From contig NZ_CP115768.1 of the NCBI RefSeq assembly GCF_027912835.1, positions 496,001-560,000 of the forward strand: a stretch of 64,000 nt of DNA, in the 5' to 3' direction. The translations under genes and the position numbers were made by a program. Positions 8,012-17,632 of this stretch are shown here, in pieces. The DNA comes from Paracoccus sediminicola (lineage in GTDB: Bacteria; Pseudomonadota; Alphaproteobacteria; Rhodobacterales; Rhodobacteraceae). Below the pieces are notes generated by a model. The model did not search any database. It worked only from the letters and a program-made list of their open reading frames with translations, and had not been told where the DNA came from. Every line of letters begins with the position of its first letter. The stretch's first letter is position 1.

Positions 8012-10664
8012 CACGCTGGTCTTCGCCGCGCTGATCTATGTCGGCGTGCTGTTTGCCGTGGCCTGGGCGGCCGACCGCGCGGCGGCGCGGGGGCGCACCG
8101 GCTGGACCGACCGGCCGCTGGTTTATACGCTGTCGCTCTCGGTCTATTGCACGGCGTGGACGTTTTACGGGGCGGTCGGTTATGCCAGTCGCTCGGGGCT
8201 GGAATTTGCCACCATCTATCTGGGTCCGACCGTGGTGCTGGCGGGAAGCTGGTGGGGGTTGCGACGACTGGTGCGCGTCGCGCGCATGCACCGCGTCACC
8301 TCGGTGGCTGACCTGATCTCCGCCCGTTTCGGCAAATCCAACCCGCTCGCCGCGCTGATTACGCTGATCGCGCTCGTCGCCGCGACGCCCTATCTGGCGC
8401 TTCAGCTTGAATCCATTGCTCTGTCCTTTGCCGTGTTCGGCCCCGGAGACGCCTTGCCCGGCCCGCTGGATCTCTGGGTGGCGGCGGGGCTGGCCGTGTT
8501 CGCGATTCTGTTCGGCACCCGCAATCTCGCCGCCGATGAGCGCCATCATGGCGTGGTCATGGCCATTGCGGTCGAGGCGGTGGTCAAGCTGGTCGCCTTC
8601 GTGACGCTCGGCCTCTGGGTGGTCTGGGGGCTGGCGGGCGGTCCCGCAGAGGTGATCATGCGCATTGCCGAGCGCGCCGCGAGCCCCGATGCGGCAGGCT
8701 GGGTGCTGCGCCCGGATCGCTGGACGGCGCTGATCGCGGTTTCGGCGGCGGCGGTGCTGACATTGCCGCGCATGTTTCAGGTGCTGGTGATCGAGCCCGC
8801 CGACGAGGCGCCGCTGAACTCGGCCTCCTGGGCGTTTCCGGCCTATCTGCTGGGCATGTCGCTTTTCGTGCTGCCCATCGCCGTGATCGGGCGCGAGATG
8901 CTGCCCGCCGATGCGCCGCCCGATCTCTATGTGCTGCATCTGCCGCTTTCACAGGGCGCGGACGGGCTGGCGCTGCTTGTCTTTCTGGGCGGTTTCAGCA
9001 GTGCGACCTCGATGGTCATCATCAGCGCGATAGCCCTCGCGACGATGATTTCGAACCATCTGTTGGTGCCGCTGATCCTGGCCGCGCGCCGCCGCGCCGG
9101 CGCCGAGGAGGCCGCGCAGAGCGCCGATATTCGCGGTCCGCTGCTGGCGTCGCGGCGCATCGCCATACTGGGCGTCATCGGGCTGGGCGCGCTGTATCAG
9201 GCGGTCGGCGGCGGGCAGGCGCTGGCGGCGATGGGCACGGTGGCCTTTGTCGGGGTGGCCCAGCTATTGCCCGCCATGCTGGGCGGGCTGCTCTGGCGCG
9301 GGGCGACACGCAGGGGAGCCTATGCCGGCATCGTAGCCGGAGCTGCGGTGTGGTTTGCGCTGGTTTTCCTGCCCTCGCTGGGCCTCGCCCCGCTGATCGG
9401 GTTCGGCCCGGTCGATCCGCTGGCCGCGGCGGTGTTTCTCTCTCTCGGGCTGAATATTGCGTTATTCACCTCGGTCTCTCTGCTGACGCTGCCTGATCCG
9501 CAGGAACGGTTGCAGGCGCTGTCATTCGTCCATGCCGTCGCCCCCGAGGCCGCCACGGCCGAGACCCCGCCGCGTCCCGATGGCGCGGCCCGGTCCGAAG
9601 CGCTGCTGGCGCTGGCCCGGCGGGTCTGGGGCGGCGAGGAAGCGCTGCGCGTGTTCCGCGCCGAGGCCGAGCGGCAAGGGAAATCGGGCTTCCTGCCGGA
9701 CGTGACCGCCGGGTTCCTGTCGCGTCTGGAACGGCGGCTGGCCGGCGCGGTCGGCACGGCGACGGCCCATGCCATGCTGGCCCAGGTCGGCGGTCAGCGC
9801 CCGACCACCATGGCGGAGCTGATGGCCGTGGCAGGCGAGGCGCAGCGCGCGCAGCAGCGTGCCCGCCAGCTCAAGGACGATTCGGATGAGCTCGCCCGCA
9901 CCGCCCGCCGCCTTCAGGAAGCGAATGAGCGGCTGACCGCGCTGTCCGTGCAGAAGGATGCCTTTCTCAGCCAGATCAGCCATGAGCTGCGCACTCCGAT
10001 GACATCGGTCCGGGCCTTTTCGGAACTGCTCCGGATGCCTGATATCCCCGATGAGGATCGTGCCCGCTTTGCCGGGATCATCCATGACGAGGCCTCGCGC
10101 CTGACCCGGCTGCTCGATGATCTTCTGGATCTGTCGGTTCTTGAAAGCGGGCGGGCGCGGCTGACGCTGGCGCCGGTCAATCTGCATGATCTGATCTCGC
10201 GCGCCATCGAAGCGAGCTCGGCGGCGGGAGAGGGGGCCGGTATGACCATCGACCGCGATCTGCCCGCCGAGCATGTGATGGTGATGACCGACCCCGACCG
10301 GCTGTTGCAGGTCTTGATTAACCTGATCGGCAACGCCCGCAAATACGCCCATGCCGAGCGGCCTTTGCTGAGCATTCGTGTCCATGCCCATGCGGCGGGC
10401 ACGCGGATCGATATCCTGGATAACGGGCCCGGCATTCCGCCGGAACAACAGGATCTGATCTTCGAGAAATTCTCGCGGCTGACCGATTCGGCGAGCGCCG
10501 GCGGCGCCGGGCTTGGGCTGGCGATCTCGCGCGAGGTGATGCAGGCGCTTGGCGGGGCGATCACCTATCTTCCGGGTCATGACGGTGCGGCTTTCCGGCT
10601 GGAACTGCCGCGCCGGCCTCCGGGTCTGGGAGAGACACCGGCCGCCGATGCAGAGCCGGCATAA
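8001..10664 (+). CDS. Sodium/solute symporter-histidine kinase hybrid (CrbS/CbrA-like)
   Basis: An 887 aa sensor. The N-terminal about 520 residues form an SSS-family transporter-like domain of about 13 membrane helices. A coiled-coil-like linker (about residues 600-650) and a kinase core follow: H-box FLSQISHELRTPM with His-661, an N-box with INLIGNARKYAH, then DNGPGIPPE and GGAGLGLAIS. No receiver domain is attached; the separate receiver is encoded just upstream. Hybrids of this class (CrbS, CbrA) sense acetate, histidine or other nutrients in characterised bacteria. Sodium-solute transport itself has not been shown for this protein. Confidence 0.92.
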   Translation: MSFDTLVFAALIYVGVLFAVAWAADRAAARGRTGWTDRPLVYTLSLSVYCTAWTFYGAVGYASRSGLEFATIYLGPTVVLAGSWWGLRRLVRVARMHRVTSVADLISARFGKSNPLAALITLIALVAATPYLALQLESIALSFAVFGPGDALPGPLDLWVAAGLAVFAILFGTRNLAADERHHGVVMAIAVEAVVKLVAFVTLGLWVVWGLAGGPAEVIMRIAERAASPDAAGWVLRPDRWTALIAVSAAAVLTLPRMFQVLVIEPADEAPLNSASWAFPAYLLGMSLFVLPIAVIGREMLPADAPPDLYVLHLPLSQGADGLALLVFLGGFSSATSMVIISAIALATMISNHLLVPLILAARRRAGAEEAAQSADIRGPLLASRRIAILGVIGLGALYQAVGGGQALAAMGTVAFVGVAQLLPAMLGGLLWRGATRRGAYAGIVAGAAVWFALVFLPSLGLAPLIGFGPVDPLAAAVFLSLGLNIALFTSVSLLTLPDPQERLQALSFVHAVAPEAATAETPPRPDGAARSEALLALARRVWGGEEALRVFRAEAERQGKSGFLPDVTAGFLSRLERRLAGAVGTATAHAMLAQVGGQRPTTMAELMAVAGEAQRAQQRARQLKDDSDELARTARRLQEANERLTALSVQKDAFLSQISHELRTPMTSVRAFSELLRMPDIPDEDRARFAGIIHDEASRLTRLLDDLLDLSVLESGRARLTLAPVNLHDLISRAIEASSAAGEGAGMTIDRDLPAEHVMVMTDPDRLLQVLINLIGNARKYAHAERPLLSIRVHAHAAGTRIDILDNGPGIPPEQQDLIFEKFSRLTDSASAGGAGLGLAISREVMQALGGAITYLPGHDGAAFRLELPRRPPGLGETPAADAEPA

Positions 10665-10723
10665 ACGGAATCTCAATCTCTGGCGCGGATGCTGACGCCG
10701 GGCAGAGTTGATTCGGGCAGGAT

Positions 10724-11995
10724 ATGGCGAAGGCGGCGGTCGATATGGCGGCGGGTCGGACACAGGCGCGGGATGGGGGCGGGGCGACGGCGGTTCTGAC
10801 CGCTTATCTCGCGCGCAGGCGCGGCCATGCCTCGGACGCGCCGCCCCGCGCCGCTGTGCCGCGCCCGACCCCGGAACGCGCTGTCTCTACCGCCGTGGGC
10901 CGGGCCGCGCAGCAGATTTGCGGCCTGCCCGTGTTTCCGACCGCGATGCGCATCGGTCCCGCAGTGCTGGCCGAATTGCCCGAGCTTCTGCCGGAACATG
11001 CGCTGATTCTCGCTGTCGAAAGCGGCGATGGCGCGCTGGGAGTGGTCGCGCTATGTCCCGCCTTTCTCGCCTCGGTGATCGAGATGCAGTCGCTCGGCCA
11101 GGTCTCTCATCGCCCGCCGCGCGAACGTCGACCGACGCGGACCGATGCCGCGATCTGCGCCGATCTGGTGAATGTGATCCTGTCCGAGCTTGCGGGCGAA
11201 CTTGGCGCGCTGCACCACGGCGCCGCAGCCGAGCGTTTCCGCTTCGCCAGCTTTATCGAGGACCCCAAACCGCTCGAGCTGATGCTCGAAGATATGCCTT
11301 ATTGCGCCTATCGTTTCGACACGCGGCTGGGACAGGGCGGCGGCAGAGAGGCACATTTGCTGATCTTTCTGCCCGACCGCGACTGTCGGGCGGCGACGGG
11401 TCGAAGCGGTGCGACAAGCGATGCGGCTTTTGACGACCGGCACGCGTCCGGGCCGGGGGCGGGGTCGCGCGCGACGATCCGAGGCGCTGCCCACCCGATG
11501 AGCCTCCATGAGGCGGTGCGCGGCGTCCCGATCCTTCTCGATGCGGTGCTCTGCCGCAGGCGGATTTCGTTGCGCGCGCTGAAGGCGCTGTCGCCCGGCG
11601 ATACGCTCAGCCTGCCGCATGATGCCATGTCCAGCGTCCGCCTGCGGGTGCCGGGCGGTCCGGTCGTGGCGCGCGGCAAGCTGGGCACGCTGCATGGGCA
11701 GCGCGCCATCCGGCTCAGCCTTCCGCCCGGCGCGCAGCGGGTTTCCGCGTTGGCCGCCGGGCGCGGTCCCGACCCGCTTTTCGCCGATCTCGGCACATCG
11801 GATGCGCAGACGCTTCCCGATGGGTCTGGCGGCAATGTCTTCTCTGCCAGCGGCGAGGTCGAGCCGGAACCGCCCATCGCCGATATCGCCGCGCCCGATC
11901 CGTTTCGGGCGGCTTCTGATGGTGGCCCGCCGGCCGGGACCTCTGGGGCTGACGATGATCCCGGCGCACTCCCGATGAATCTTATCATCGACTGA
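10724..11995 (+). CDS. FliM/FliN-like protein with C-terminal SpoA domain
   Basis: A 423 aa protein. The middle part (about residues 70-220) resembles the FliM core ([32 protein letters not shown]). The segment around residues 265-345 is a SpoA/FliN-like domain ([31 protein letters not shown] and following). A variable Gly/Pro-rich tail closes the protein. FliM and FliN form the flagellar C-ring that sets rotation direction. No other flagellar or chemotaxis gene occurs within the 64 kb, so this copy is either an orphan motor-switch subunit whose partners lie elsewhere or a recruited scaffold. It lies 59 bp after the kinase gene. Confidence 0.75.
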   Translation: MAKAAVDMAAGRTQARDGGGATAVLTAYLARRRGHASDAPPRAAVPRPTPERAVSTAVGRAAQQICGLPVFPTAMRIGPAVLAELPELLPEHALILAVESGDGALGVVALCPAFLASVIEMQSLGQVSHRPPRERRPTRTDAAICADLVNVILSELAGELGALHHGAAAERFRFASFIEDPKPLELMLEDMPYCAYRFDTRLGQGGGREAHLLIFLPDRDCRAATGRSGATSDAAFDDRHASGPGAGSRATIRGAAHPMSLHEAVRGVPILLDAVLCRRRISLRALKALSPGDTLSLPHDAMSSVRLRVPGGPVVARGKLGTLHGQRAIRLSLPPGAQRVSALAAGRGPDPLFADLGTSDAQTLPDGSGGNVFSASGEVEPEPPIADIAAPDPFRAASDGGPPAGTSGADDDPGALPMNLIID

Positions 11996-12272
11996 GCGGG
12001 CTCGGGGCTGCGGTTTCAGCGCAGGGATGACCGGCGCGGCGCGGCCAAAGGCAAGCTGCCGGATCGCTGCGGTGTCGTGGCCGAATGCCGATCGGCCCGT
12101 CGCAAATGTGCCAAAGGCCGCGCGCGTCCGGTCATCGACGAAACCGCGCCGCTTTTGTCACGTTCATGTCGTCAAAGCGCCAAATTCCGCTTTTGCCCTT
12201 GAAAAGCAGCGGTTACGGACGCATTTATCGCTCGCCCGCGATTTCCAGCGGGCAAGCTGTCTAGGAGTGACC

Positions 12273-12491
12273 ATGGCCAAGGAAGAAATGCTCGAATTCC
12301 CCGGCGTCGTGAAGGAACTCCTGCCGAATGCGACGTTCAGGGTCGAGCTGGAAAACGGCCATGAGATCATTGCGCATATGGCAGGGAAGATGCGGAAGAA
12401 CCGCATCCGCGTTCTCGCCGGCGACAAGGTGCAGGTGGAAATGAACACCTATGATCTGACCAAGGGCCGGATCAACTATCGCTTCAAGTGA
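12273..12491 (+). CDS. infA: Translation initiation factor IF-1
   Basis: The 72 aa product is a textbook IF-1 ([20 protein letters not shown] at the start, then [14 protein letters not shown] and a C-terminal [13 protein letters not shown]). It is an S1-fold protein that binds the ribosomal A site during initiation. The short form starting at 12273 is chosen; the open frame extends 82 codons further upstream but that part has no IF-1 homology and overlaps the promoter region. A TAGGAG ribosome binding site precedes it. The 277 bp upstream gap should hold its promoter. Confidence 0.97.
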   Translation: MAKEEMLEFPGVVKELLPNATFRVELENGHEIIAHMAGKMRKNRIRVLAGDKVQVEMNTYDLTKGRINYRFK

Positions 12492-12602
12492 CCGCGACGC
12501 CGCGCGGCGCGTCCGCGCGACGGCACGCTTTCGGGCGGCGGGCGCGGTTTCCCTCCGCCGCAATTCGCGCTAGGCCGCGTCGATGAACAAGCCTGTCCGC
12601 CG

Positions 12603-13205
12603 ATGATTCCCGCCGCGCCTCCGCGCCTCATTCTCGGCTCCGCGAGCCCGCGCCGCCTCGATCTGCTTGCCCAGATCGGCGTCGTCCCCGATGAGATCCG
12701 CCCTGCGGATATCGACGAAACACCGCGGCGCAACGAAAAACCGCGCGATTATGTCCGGCGCATTGCGGCGGAAAAGGCGCGCGCCGTGCCTGCTGCGACG
12801 GGCGAGATCGTGCTTGCGGCGGATACGACGGTCACGGCGGGGCGGCGCATTCTCGGCAAGCCGTCCGATGCAGAAGAGGCCCGCGCCATGCTGCGGCTGC
12901 TTTCGGGACGCCGCCACCGCGTGCTGACGGCACTGACCCTGCGGCGCGATGCCCGGGAATGGTCCCGGCTGGTCGAAACCGTCGTGCGGCTGCGCTCGCT
13001 GAGCGAGGCCGAGATCACCGGCTATCTCGACAGCGGCGAATGGCAGGGCAAGGCGGGCGGCTATGCGATCCAGGGCCGCGCCGGGGCGTTCGTCGCCTGG
13101 ATCAGCGGCTCCTTCAGCGCCGTGGTCGGTCTGCCTCTGGCCGAAACCGCCACGCTGCTGGCGGCCGCGCGCCAGCGTCAACCCATCGAGGAGGAGACCA
13201 GATGA
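12603..13205 (+). CDS. maf: Maf-like nucleoside triphosphate pyrophosphatase
   Basis: A 200 aa nucleotide house-cleaning enzyme that hydrolyses non-canonical or methylated (d)NTPs to monophosphates. The N-terminal [14 protein letters not shown] is the Maf signature, the catalytic Asp lies in LAADTTV (about residue 75), and [10 protein letters not shown] near residue 155 is the second signature. The stop overlaps the ATG of the RNase E/G gene (ATGA), giving an operon infA-maf-rng-yacG. Confidence 0.94.
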   Translation: MIPAAPPRLILGSASPRRLDLLAQIGVVPDEIRPADIDETPRRNEKPRDYVRRIAAEKARAVPAATGEIVLAADTTVTAGRRILGKPSDAEEARAMLRLLSGRRHRVLTALTLRRDAREWSRLVETVVRLRSLSEAEITGYLDSGEWQGKAGGYAIQGRAGAFVAWISGSFSAVVGLPLAETATLLAAARQRQPIEEETR

Positions 13206-14245
13206 AAGGCCGTCAGATCATTATCGGAGCGCTGTTCGGGCGCGAGGCCGCGGCGCTGTTCGAAGATGGCCGGCTCGAAGATCTCGCGCTCGATCCGGGC
13301 GACGCGGTAGCGTTCGCGCCGGGCGCGATTCTGCGCGGCAAGGTCAACCGGCTGGTGAAAGGGCAGGGCGGCGTTTTCGTGACTCTGCCCGATGGCGCCA
13401 ATGGCTATCTGCGCGACCGTTCGAGGCTGCGCGAGGGCCAGCCGGTTCTGGTTCAGGTCAGCGGCGTGGCAGAGCCCGGCAAGGCGGTGCCGCTCAGCAC
13501 ACGGCTGCTTTTGCGGGGACGCTTCGGCATCGTGACGCCGGGCGTGCCGGGGGTGAATGTCTCGCGCGCGATCCACGACCCGGACCGGCGCGCTGGCTTG
13601 GAGGCGCTGGGCGCAGAGGTGATCCCCGATGAGGGCACCGGCCTGATCCTGCGCAGCGCCGCGGCCGATGCCGATGATGCCGAGATCCGGGCCGAGCTGG
13701 AACAGCTCGTCAGTATCGACACGTCCATGTCGGGCGACGAGGCCGGCCCGCCCGAGCTGCTGCTCGACGCGCCCAGCCCGACCGAGACCGCCTGGCGCGA
13801 CTGGGCCGAGCCGCCGCCGGATTCGGTCGAGGAAATCGCCGAGCTTCCCGACCATGCCGCCGACGCCGTCCGCGCGCTGTTGTCTCCGCGCGTCGATCTG
13901 CCCGGTGGGGCCTTCGCGATGATCGAGCCGACGCGCGCGCTTGTTGCCATCGACGTGAATACCGGCCCCGATCACAGCCCCGCTGCGGGGCTGAAAGCCA
14001 ATATCGCGCTCGCCCGCGATCTGCCGCGCCAGCTGCGCCTGCGCGGGCTTGGCGGGCAGGTGGTGATCGACTTCGCGCCGATCTCCAAGCGCGAGCGCGG
14101 GACGCTGGAGCAGGAGATGAGAAAGGCGTTCCGCCGCGATGGGCGGGACGCGGTTCTGACCGGCTGGACGTCGCTGGGATTGTTTGAAATGACCCGCAAG
14201 CGCGACCGCGCAGCCTTGTCCCGACTGCTCAAGGAGGAGCCATGA
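13202..14245 (+). CDS. rng: Ribonuclease E/G family protein (short, RNase G-like)
   Basis: A 347 aa endoribonuclease related to RNase G. It has an S1-like region near the N-terminus (about residues 35-85), then the catalytic domain with the Mg-binding aspartates in [11 protein letters not shown] (about residue 250) and [14 protein letters not shown] (about residue 285). It lacks the C-terminal degradosome scaffold of full RNase E and is shorter than E. coli RNase G (489 aa from memory). It overlaps maf upstream and yacG downstream by ATGA, so translation of the three is coupled. Confidence 0.88.
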   Translation: MKGRQIIIGALFGREAAALFEDGRLEDLALDPGDAVAFAPGAILRGKVNRLVKGQGGVFVTLPDGANGYLRDRSRLREGQPVLVQVSGVAEPGKAVPLSTRLLLRGRFGIVTPGVPGVNVSRAIHDPDRRAGLEALGAEVIPDEGTGLILRSAAADADDAEIRAELEQLVSIDTSMSGDEAGPPELLLDAPSPTETAWRDWAEPPPDSVEEIAELPDHAADAVRALLSPRVDLPGGAFAMIEPTRALVAIDVNTGPDHSPAAGLKANIALARDLPRQLRLRGLGGQVVIDFAPISKRERGTLEQEMRKAFRRDGRDAVLTGWTSLGLFEMTRKRDRAALSRLLKEEP

Positions 14246-14400
14246 GCCGCTGCCCGATATGCCAGAAACCTTCGGTCGAAGCCTATCGCCCGTTCTGCTC
14301 GAAGCGCTGTGCCGATGTCGATCTGGCACATTGGCTGCGAGGCGACTACGCCATCCCGGGCGAGCCCGCGCAACCCGATCTGCCGGAGCGCGAGGAATGA
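14242..14400 (+). CDS. yacG: Zinc-binding DNA gyrase inhibitor YacG
   Basis: A 52 aa zinc-finger protein read directly from the sequence. The four zinc ligands are Cys-4, Cys-7, Cys-19 and Cys-23 (pattern CPIC...FCSKRC), followed by the conserved DLAHWLRGDYAIPG. In E. coli YacG binds GyrB and inhibits gyrase. The ATG overlaps the rng stop (ATGA) and has a GGAGGAG ribosome binding site. It completes the maf-rng-yacG operon. Confidence 0.93.
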   Translation: MSRCPICQKPSVEAYRPFCSKRCADVDLAHWLRGDYAIPGEPAQPDLPEREE

Positions 14401-14467
14401 TGTTTTTGGGTCTGGACACCGCATCCGGCCTTGCGTAAACACGCCCCACCTCAGCCAAGGCTGACGT

Positions 14468-14543
14468 GCCCGGATAGCTCAGTTGGTAGAGCAGCGGATT
14501 GAAAATCCGCGTGTCGGTGGTTCGAATCCGCCTCCGGGCACCA
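14468..14543 (+). tRNA. tRNA-Phe (GAA anticodon)
   Basis: A 76-nt cloverleaf: acceptor stem GCCCGGA pairs with TCCGGGC, the D arm is GCTC...GAGC, the anticodon stem GCGGATT-GAA-AATCCGC exposes GAA, the T arm carries GGTTCGAATCC, and the 3-prime CCA is encoded. It separates the housekeeping block from the catabolic region. A small AT-rich palindrome (TTCCA-TT-TGGAA) follows directly. Confidence 0.97.
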
Positions 14544-14660
14544 CTAATTTCCATTTGGAATTTGACCTCGCCAGCGCCGTTCACCGGTTGATCCAGGCCG
14601 GTGAAATCGAACCTCTCCGTAGCAGAGCTTGAATGCGGCCCTCTGTCTGCGCATTATGGG

Positions 14661-14680
14661 CGGACGCGCCGGCGCGTCCG
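14661..14680. repeat. Perfect 20-bp GC palindrome upstream of the AraC gene
   Basis: The arms CGGACGCGCC and GGCGCGTCCG are exact reverse complements with no spacer. The element lies about 120 bp after tRNA-Phe and 95 bp before the AraC-type gene. It may be an operator or a transcript-end hairpin; there is no T-run after it on the plus strand. Confidence 0.5.
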
Positions 14681-14775
14681 GCGCTGCGGCGGCGCCGCCG
14701 ATCCCCGTCGAGGAGGGCCGGGATCGGTCGCGGCGCAGGCCGCGACAACCGCCTTTCTGGGAGGAAAAGGCCGTG

Positions 14776-15687
14776 ATGGATTTCGACGAGTGGTCGCAAT
14801 GCGTGCTCACGAATTGTGGCCATTACTACAGCACACCGACATCGAGCGCGCGCGCGGGAATCGGCGATTTCCGGTTGCGCCGCGTGCAGGGGATCGAAGT
14901 CGCCGAGATGAGCTGCCGGATCGACCGGATCGAGCGGCAGCGGGCCGGGATCAGGCGCGACGACAACGAATTCCTGTTCCTTCTGCTTCAGAAAACCGGC
15001 GAGATGGGCATCCGTCATAACGGCCATGACACGCTGCTGCGGCCCGGCGACGGGCTGTTGATGGACTCGACGCGCACCGCCGAACTTCTGTTCGAGGGGC
15101 GCGATGCCTCATTCGCCTCGGTGCATCTGCCGCGCGCCATCTGTCTCGAGGGGCGGGCCGAGTCGCTGATTGTGGGACGCCGGGTCGAGCGCAGCCATCC
15201 GCTTCATGCGAGCCTGATGAATCTGCTGGCCGAGGACAGCGCGCCGGACGGGTCGTCCGATTACCTGTTCGATTTCATCGCCCTGATGTTCCGCGACGGG
15301 CGCGGCTCGGCAGGGGCCGCGGGGTTTCGCGACCGGCGCGGCCGCTATCGCTTCGTGCGCGAGACCGTCGAACGGAATCTTTCGGACCCGGAATTCTCGA
15401 TCGAGGCGCTCGCCGCGCTCGTCCATATGTCGCGCCGTCAGTTGCAGCGCGAATTCCGCGACAATGGCACCACCTTCACCCGCTTCCTGCTCGAGCGCCG
15501 GCTGACGCTGGTGGCCAGCCATTTGCGGCGCATGGCGCGGATGGGGGCGCGGCCCTCGATCTCGGGGCTGGCCTATCGGGCCGGGTTCAGCGACCTCTCG
15601 CATTTCAATCGCGGCTTCCGGCAGCTTTTCGAGATGCCGCCCGGCGATTTCTATGCGCGATCGGCGCAATACCGTTTGCCGCATTGA
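14776..15687 (+). CDS. AraC-family transcriptional regulator, probable regulator of the amine dehydrogenase cluster
   Basis: A 303 aa protein with an N-terminal ligand-binding half (AraC-binding-like 14-3-3 fold region, about residues 30-170) and a C-terminal double helix-turn-helix. The C-terminal part includes FSIEALAALVHMSRRQLQREFRDNGTTFTRFLLERRL (about residues 210-245) and GLAYRAGFSDLSHFNRGFRQLFEMPPGDF. The ATG at 14776 follows a GGGAGG ribosome binding site; the upstream open frame is low-complexity Arg/Ala. It immediately precedes, in the same direction, the amine dehydrogenase genes. mau clusters usually use a LysR regulator (MauR), so an AraC protein here would be a different control (inference). 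Confidence 0.85.
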   Translation: MDFDEWSQCVLTNCGHYYSTPTSSARAGIGDFRLRRVQGIEVAEMSCRIDRIERQRAGIRRDDNEFLFLLLQKTGEMGIRHNGHDTLLRPGDGLLMDSTRTAELLFEGRDASFASVHLPRAICLEGRAESLIVGRRVERSHPLHASLMNLLAEDSAPDGSSDYLFDFIALMFRDGRGSAGAAGFRDRRGRYRFVRETVERNLSDPEFSIEALAALVHMSRRQLQREFRDNGTTFTRFLLERRLTLVASHLRRMARMGARPSISGLAYRAGFSDLSHFNRGFRQLFEMPPGDFYARSAQYRLPH

Positions 15688-15959
15688 TCTGACTGCATTT
15701 TTTTGGCGCAGCGCGCAATGCGGCTGGCGCTGAAAGCCAAGACCCGAAGCGTTGTACCATGCTGTGCTGATCGCAAGCCGGATGGGAGCCGGCAGAGCGG
15801 GAGGAGGACATGCACGCTCAACCCAGCCGGGACTGGCGCGCCATCGCGCCGATCCATGCGCAAACACCGTCGTCGCGCGACGATGCGCGCCGGCGTTCTT
15901 GCGCGGCCCGTGCCGACATCCTGCCCGAAGATCCGTCACAACAGCCCAGAAGGTCGCCC

Positions 15960-17099
15960 ATGAAACAGAATCTCATCCTCGCGATTTCGGTTGCCGTCAT
16001 TCCCGCGTCTCAAGGCTTCGGACAGGAGACCGATATCGAACCCGAAACCCTCACCGTCGAAGAACGGATTTCGGAGGGCGATCATGTCTATGTCATGGAT
16101 ATGGGGCTGTCCGGGCCGAGCCAGGTCTCGGTGCTGAACGCCGAAGACCTGACGCTCGAGGGCACGATCGGCGCGGGCACGTTCAGCCAGCTGATGATGG
16201 GGCCGGATCAGGCCAGCGTCTGGACGGCATCGGTCTATATGAGCCGCTACAGCTATGGCGAGGTCGAGGCCGTGGTGCATGAATGGGATGCCGCGACGCT
16301 GGTGGCGAACCGTGAATTCACCGTGTCGCCCAAGCTTGCGCAGGCGCTCAGCCAGCGGGGGACGATCAATCTTTCGGCGGACGGGGATTTCCTCGTCCTG
16401 CAAAACGCGACCCCGGCCACCTCGGTCAATATCGTCGATCTGGAGAGCGGCACGGATCTGGTCGAGATCCCGACACCGGGATGCTGGACCGCCTATCCGA
16501 CGCTTGAAGGCAACGCCTTCACCACGCTCTGCGGGGACGGCACCATCGCCAAATACAGCTATTCGGCCGATGGCAGCGCCGGCGAAGGCGCGAAATCCGA
16601 ACCGGTCTTCGATCCCGAGCAGGACCCGCTTTTCGGCAATGCGGTGCGGGTGGATGGCAATCTCGTCTATGTCTCCTATGGCGGATCCTTCTATGTCGTC
16701 GATGACAGCGGCGAGGCGCCTTCGCTGGTCAAGACCATCGATTTCGCCGAGGAAGGCTGGGCGCCGTCCGGCTATAACCTGATGGCCTATCACGAGCCCT
16801 CGGACACGCTCTTCGTGACCATGCATGAAAACCCCGGCGACGGCACGCACAAGACCCCCGCCGCCGAGATCTGGGCCGTGGACATGGAAACCGAAACCGT
16901 CGTCGGACGGGGTGCCGCGAATGGCGATTCCAGCATCACCGTCAGCCGCGGCGAGACGCCGCAGCTGATCGGCATCGACCACCTGGGCGGCGTCCATCGC
17001 TACGAGATCGGGATGGACGGCGACGAGGTCTCGATCGAGACCGCCGTCTCGCTCGAAGGGCTCGCCTTCTTCCCGACCATTGTCGACACCGATTACTGA
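15960..17099 (+). CDS. aauB: TTQ amine dehydrogenase large (alpha) subunit, AauB/MauB-like
   Basis: Beta-propeller subunit of the periplasmic alpha2-beta2 quinoprotein that oxidises primary amines to aldehydes and ammonia. The 379 aa precursor has a signal peptide (residues 1-21, cut near GFG-Q), then repeated blades. Recognisable family segments are VYVMDMGL, GCWTAYPTLEG, TLCGDGTIAKY and PAAEIWAVDMETETVVGR. By order (B-E-D-A) it matches the aromatic amine dehydrogenase (aau) and methylamine dehydrogenase (mau) clusters. Aromatic specificity is inferred from context, not from residues. The start at 15960 gives a normal signal peptide; an in-frame ATG at 15810 has a stronger ribosome binding site. 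Confidence 0.88.
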   Translation: MKQNLILAISVAVIPASQGFGQETDIEPETLTVEERISEGDHVYVMDMGLSGPSQVSVLNAEDLTLEGTIGAGTFSQLMMGPDQASVWTASVYMSRYSYGEVEAVVHEWDAATLVANREFTVSPKLAQALSQRGTINLSADGDFLVLQNATPATSVNIVDLESGTDLVEIPTPGCWTAYPTLEGNAFTTLCGDGTIAKYSYSADGSAGEGAKSEPVFDPEQDPLFGNAVRVDGNLVYVSYGGSFYVVDDSGEAPSLVKTIDFAEEGWAPSGYNLMAYHEPSDTLFVTMHENPGDGTHKTPAAEIWAVDMETETVVGRGAANGDSSITVSRGETPQLIGIDHLGGVHRYEIGMDGDEVSIETAVSLEGLAFFPTIVDTDY

Positions 17100-17100
17100 A

Positions 17101-17631
17101 ATGGCGTCGCTGGCATCCCTCGCCTCGGTCACGATCACGAGCTTTCTCGTGATCGTGCTGGCGCGCGCCGCATGGCACAAGCTGGCGGGGTTTCTTGAAA
17201 CGCTCGGCTTCGCGCAGGGCTATGGCGTCGTTCCAGACCGCTGGGCCGGGCCTGCCGTCCGGGCGCTGACCCTGCTTGAAGCGCTGTCGATCCTGTTGCT
17301 GATGCTGCCCGCCACGCGCCTCGCCGGGGCGCTGCTCGCAGCCGGGCTGTTCGCGGGATACGGGCTGCTGATGGCGGCGGCGCTGATGCGCGGACAAAGC
17401 CGGATCGACTGCGGTTGCGGCGGCGCGCCTCAGATGGTGTCGGCGCTGACGCTCGGGCGCAATGCGCTGCTGACGGCGCTGGCGCTCTGGGTTGCGGTGC
17501 TGCCCGCCATGCCGGTTCGGCCCGCCGAGGCCGCGCTCGCCATCGCTGCGGCGCTGGTTCTGGCCGCGATCTATGCCGTCGCCGAAAAGCTCGCCTCGCA
17601 TCTGCCGCATATTCGTAACGAAGAGATCTGA
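17101..17631 (+). CDS. aauE: Amine dehydrogenase maturation membrane protein MauE/AauE
   Basis: A 176 aa inner-membrane protein with about five hydrophobic segments and a Cys-Gly-Cys-Gly motif (Cys-104, Cys-106) in a loop, as expected for MauE. MauE is needed with MauD for export and correct disulphide formation of the small subunit. The ATG lies one base after the large-subunit stop; the earlier ATG at 17080 is inside that gene. The gene order large subunit-E-D-small subunit is the conserved core of mau and aau operons. Confidence 0.88.
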   Translation: MASLASLASVTITSFLVIVLARAAWHKLAGFLETLGFAQGYGVVPDRWAGPAVRALTLLEALSILLLMLPATRLAGALLAAGLFAGYGLLMAAALMRGQSRIDCGCGGAPQMVSALTLGRNALLTALALWVAVLPAMPVRPAEAALAIAAALVLAAIYAVAEKLASHLPHIRNEEI

Positions 17632-17632
17632 A

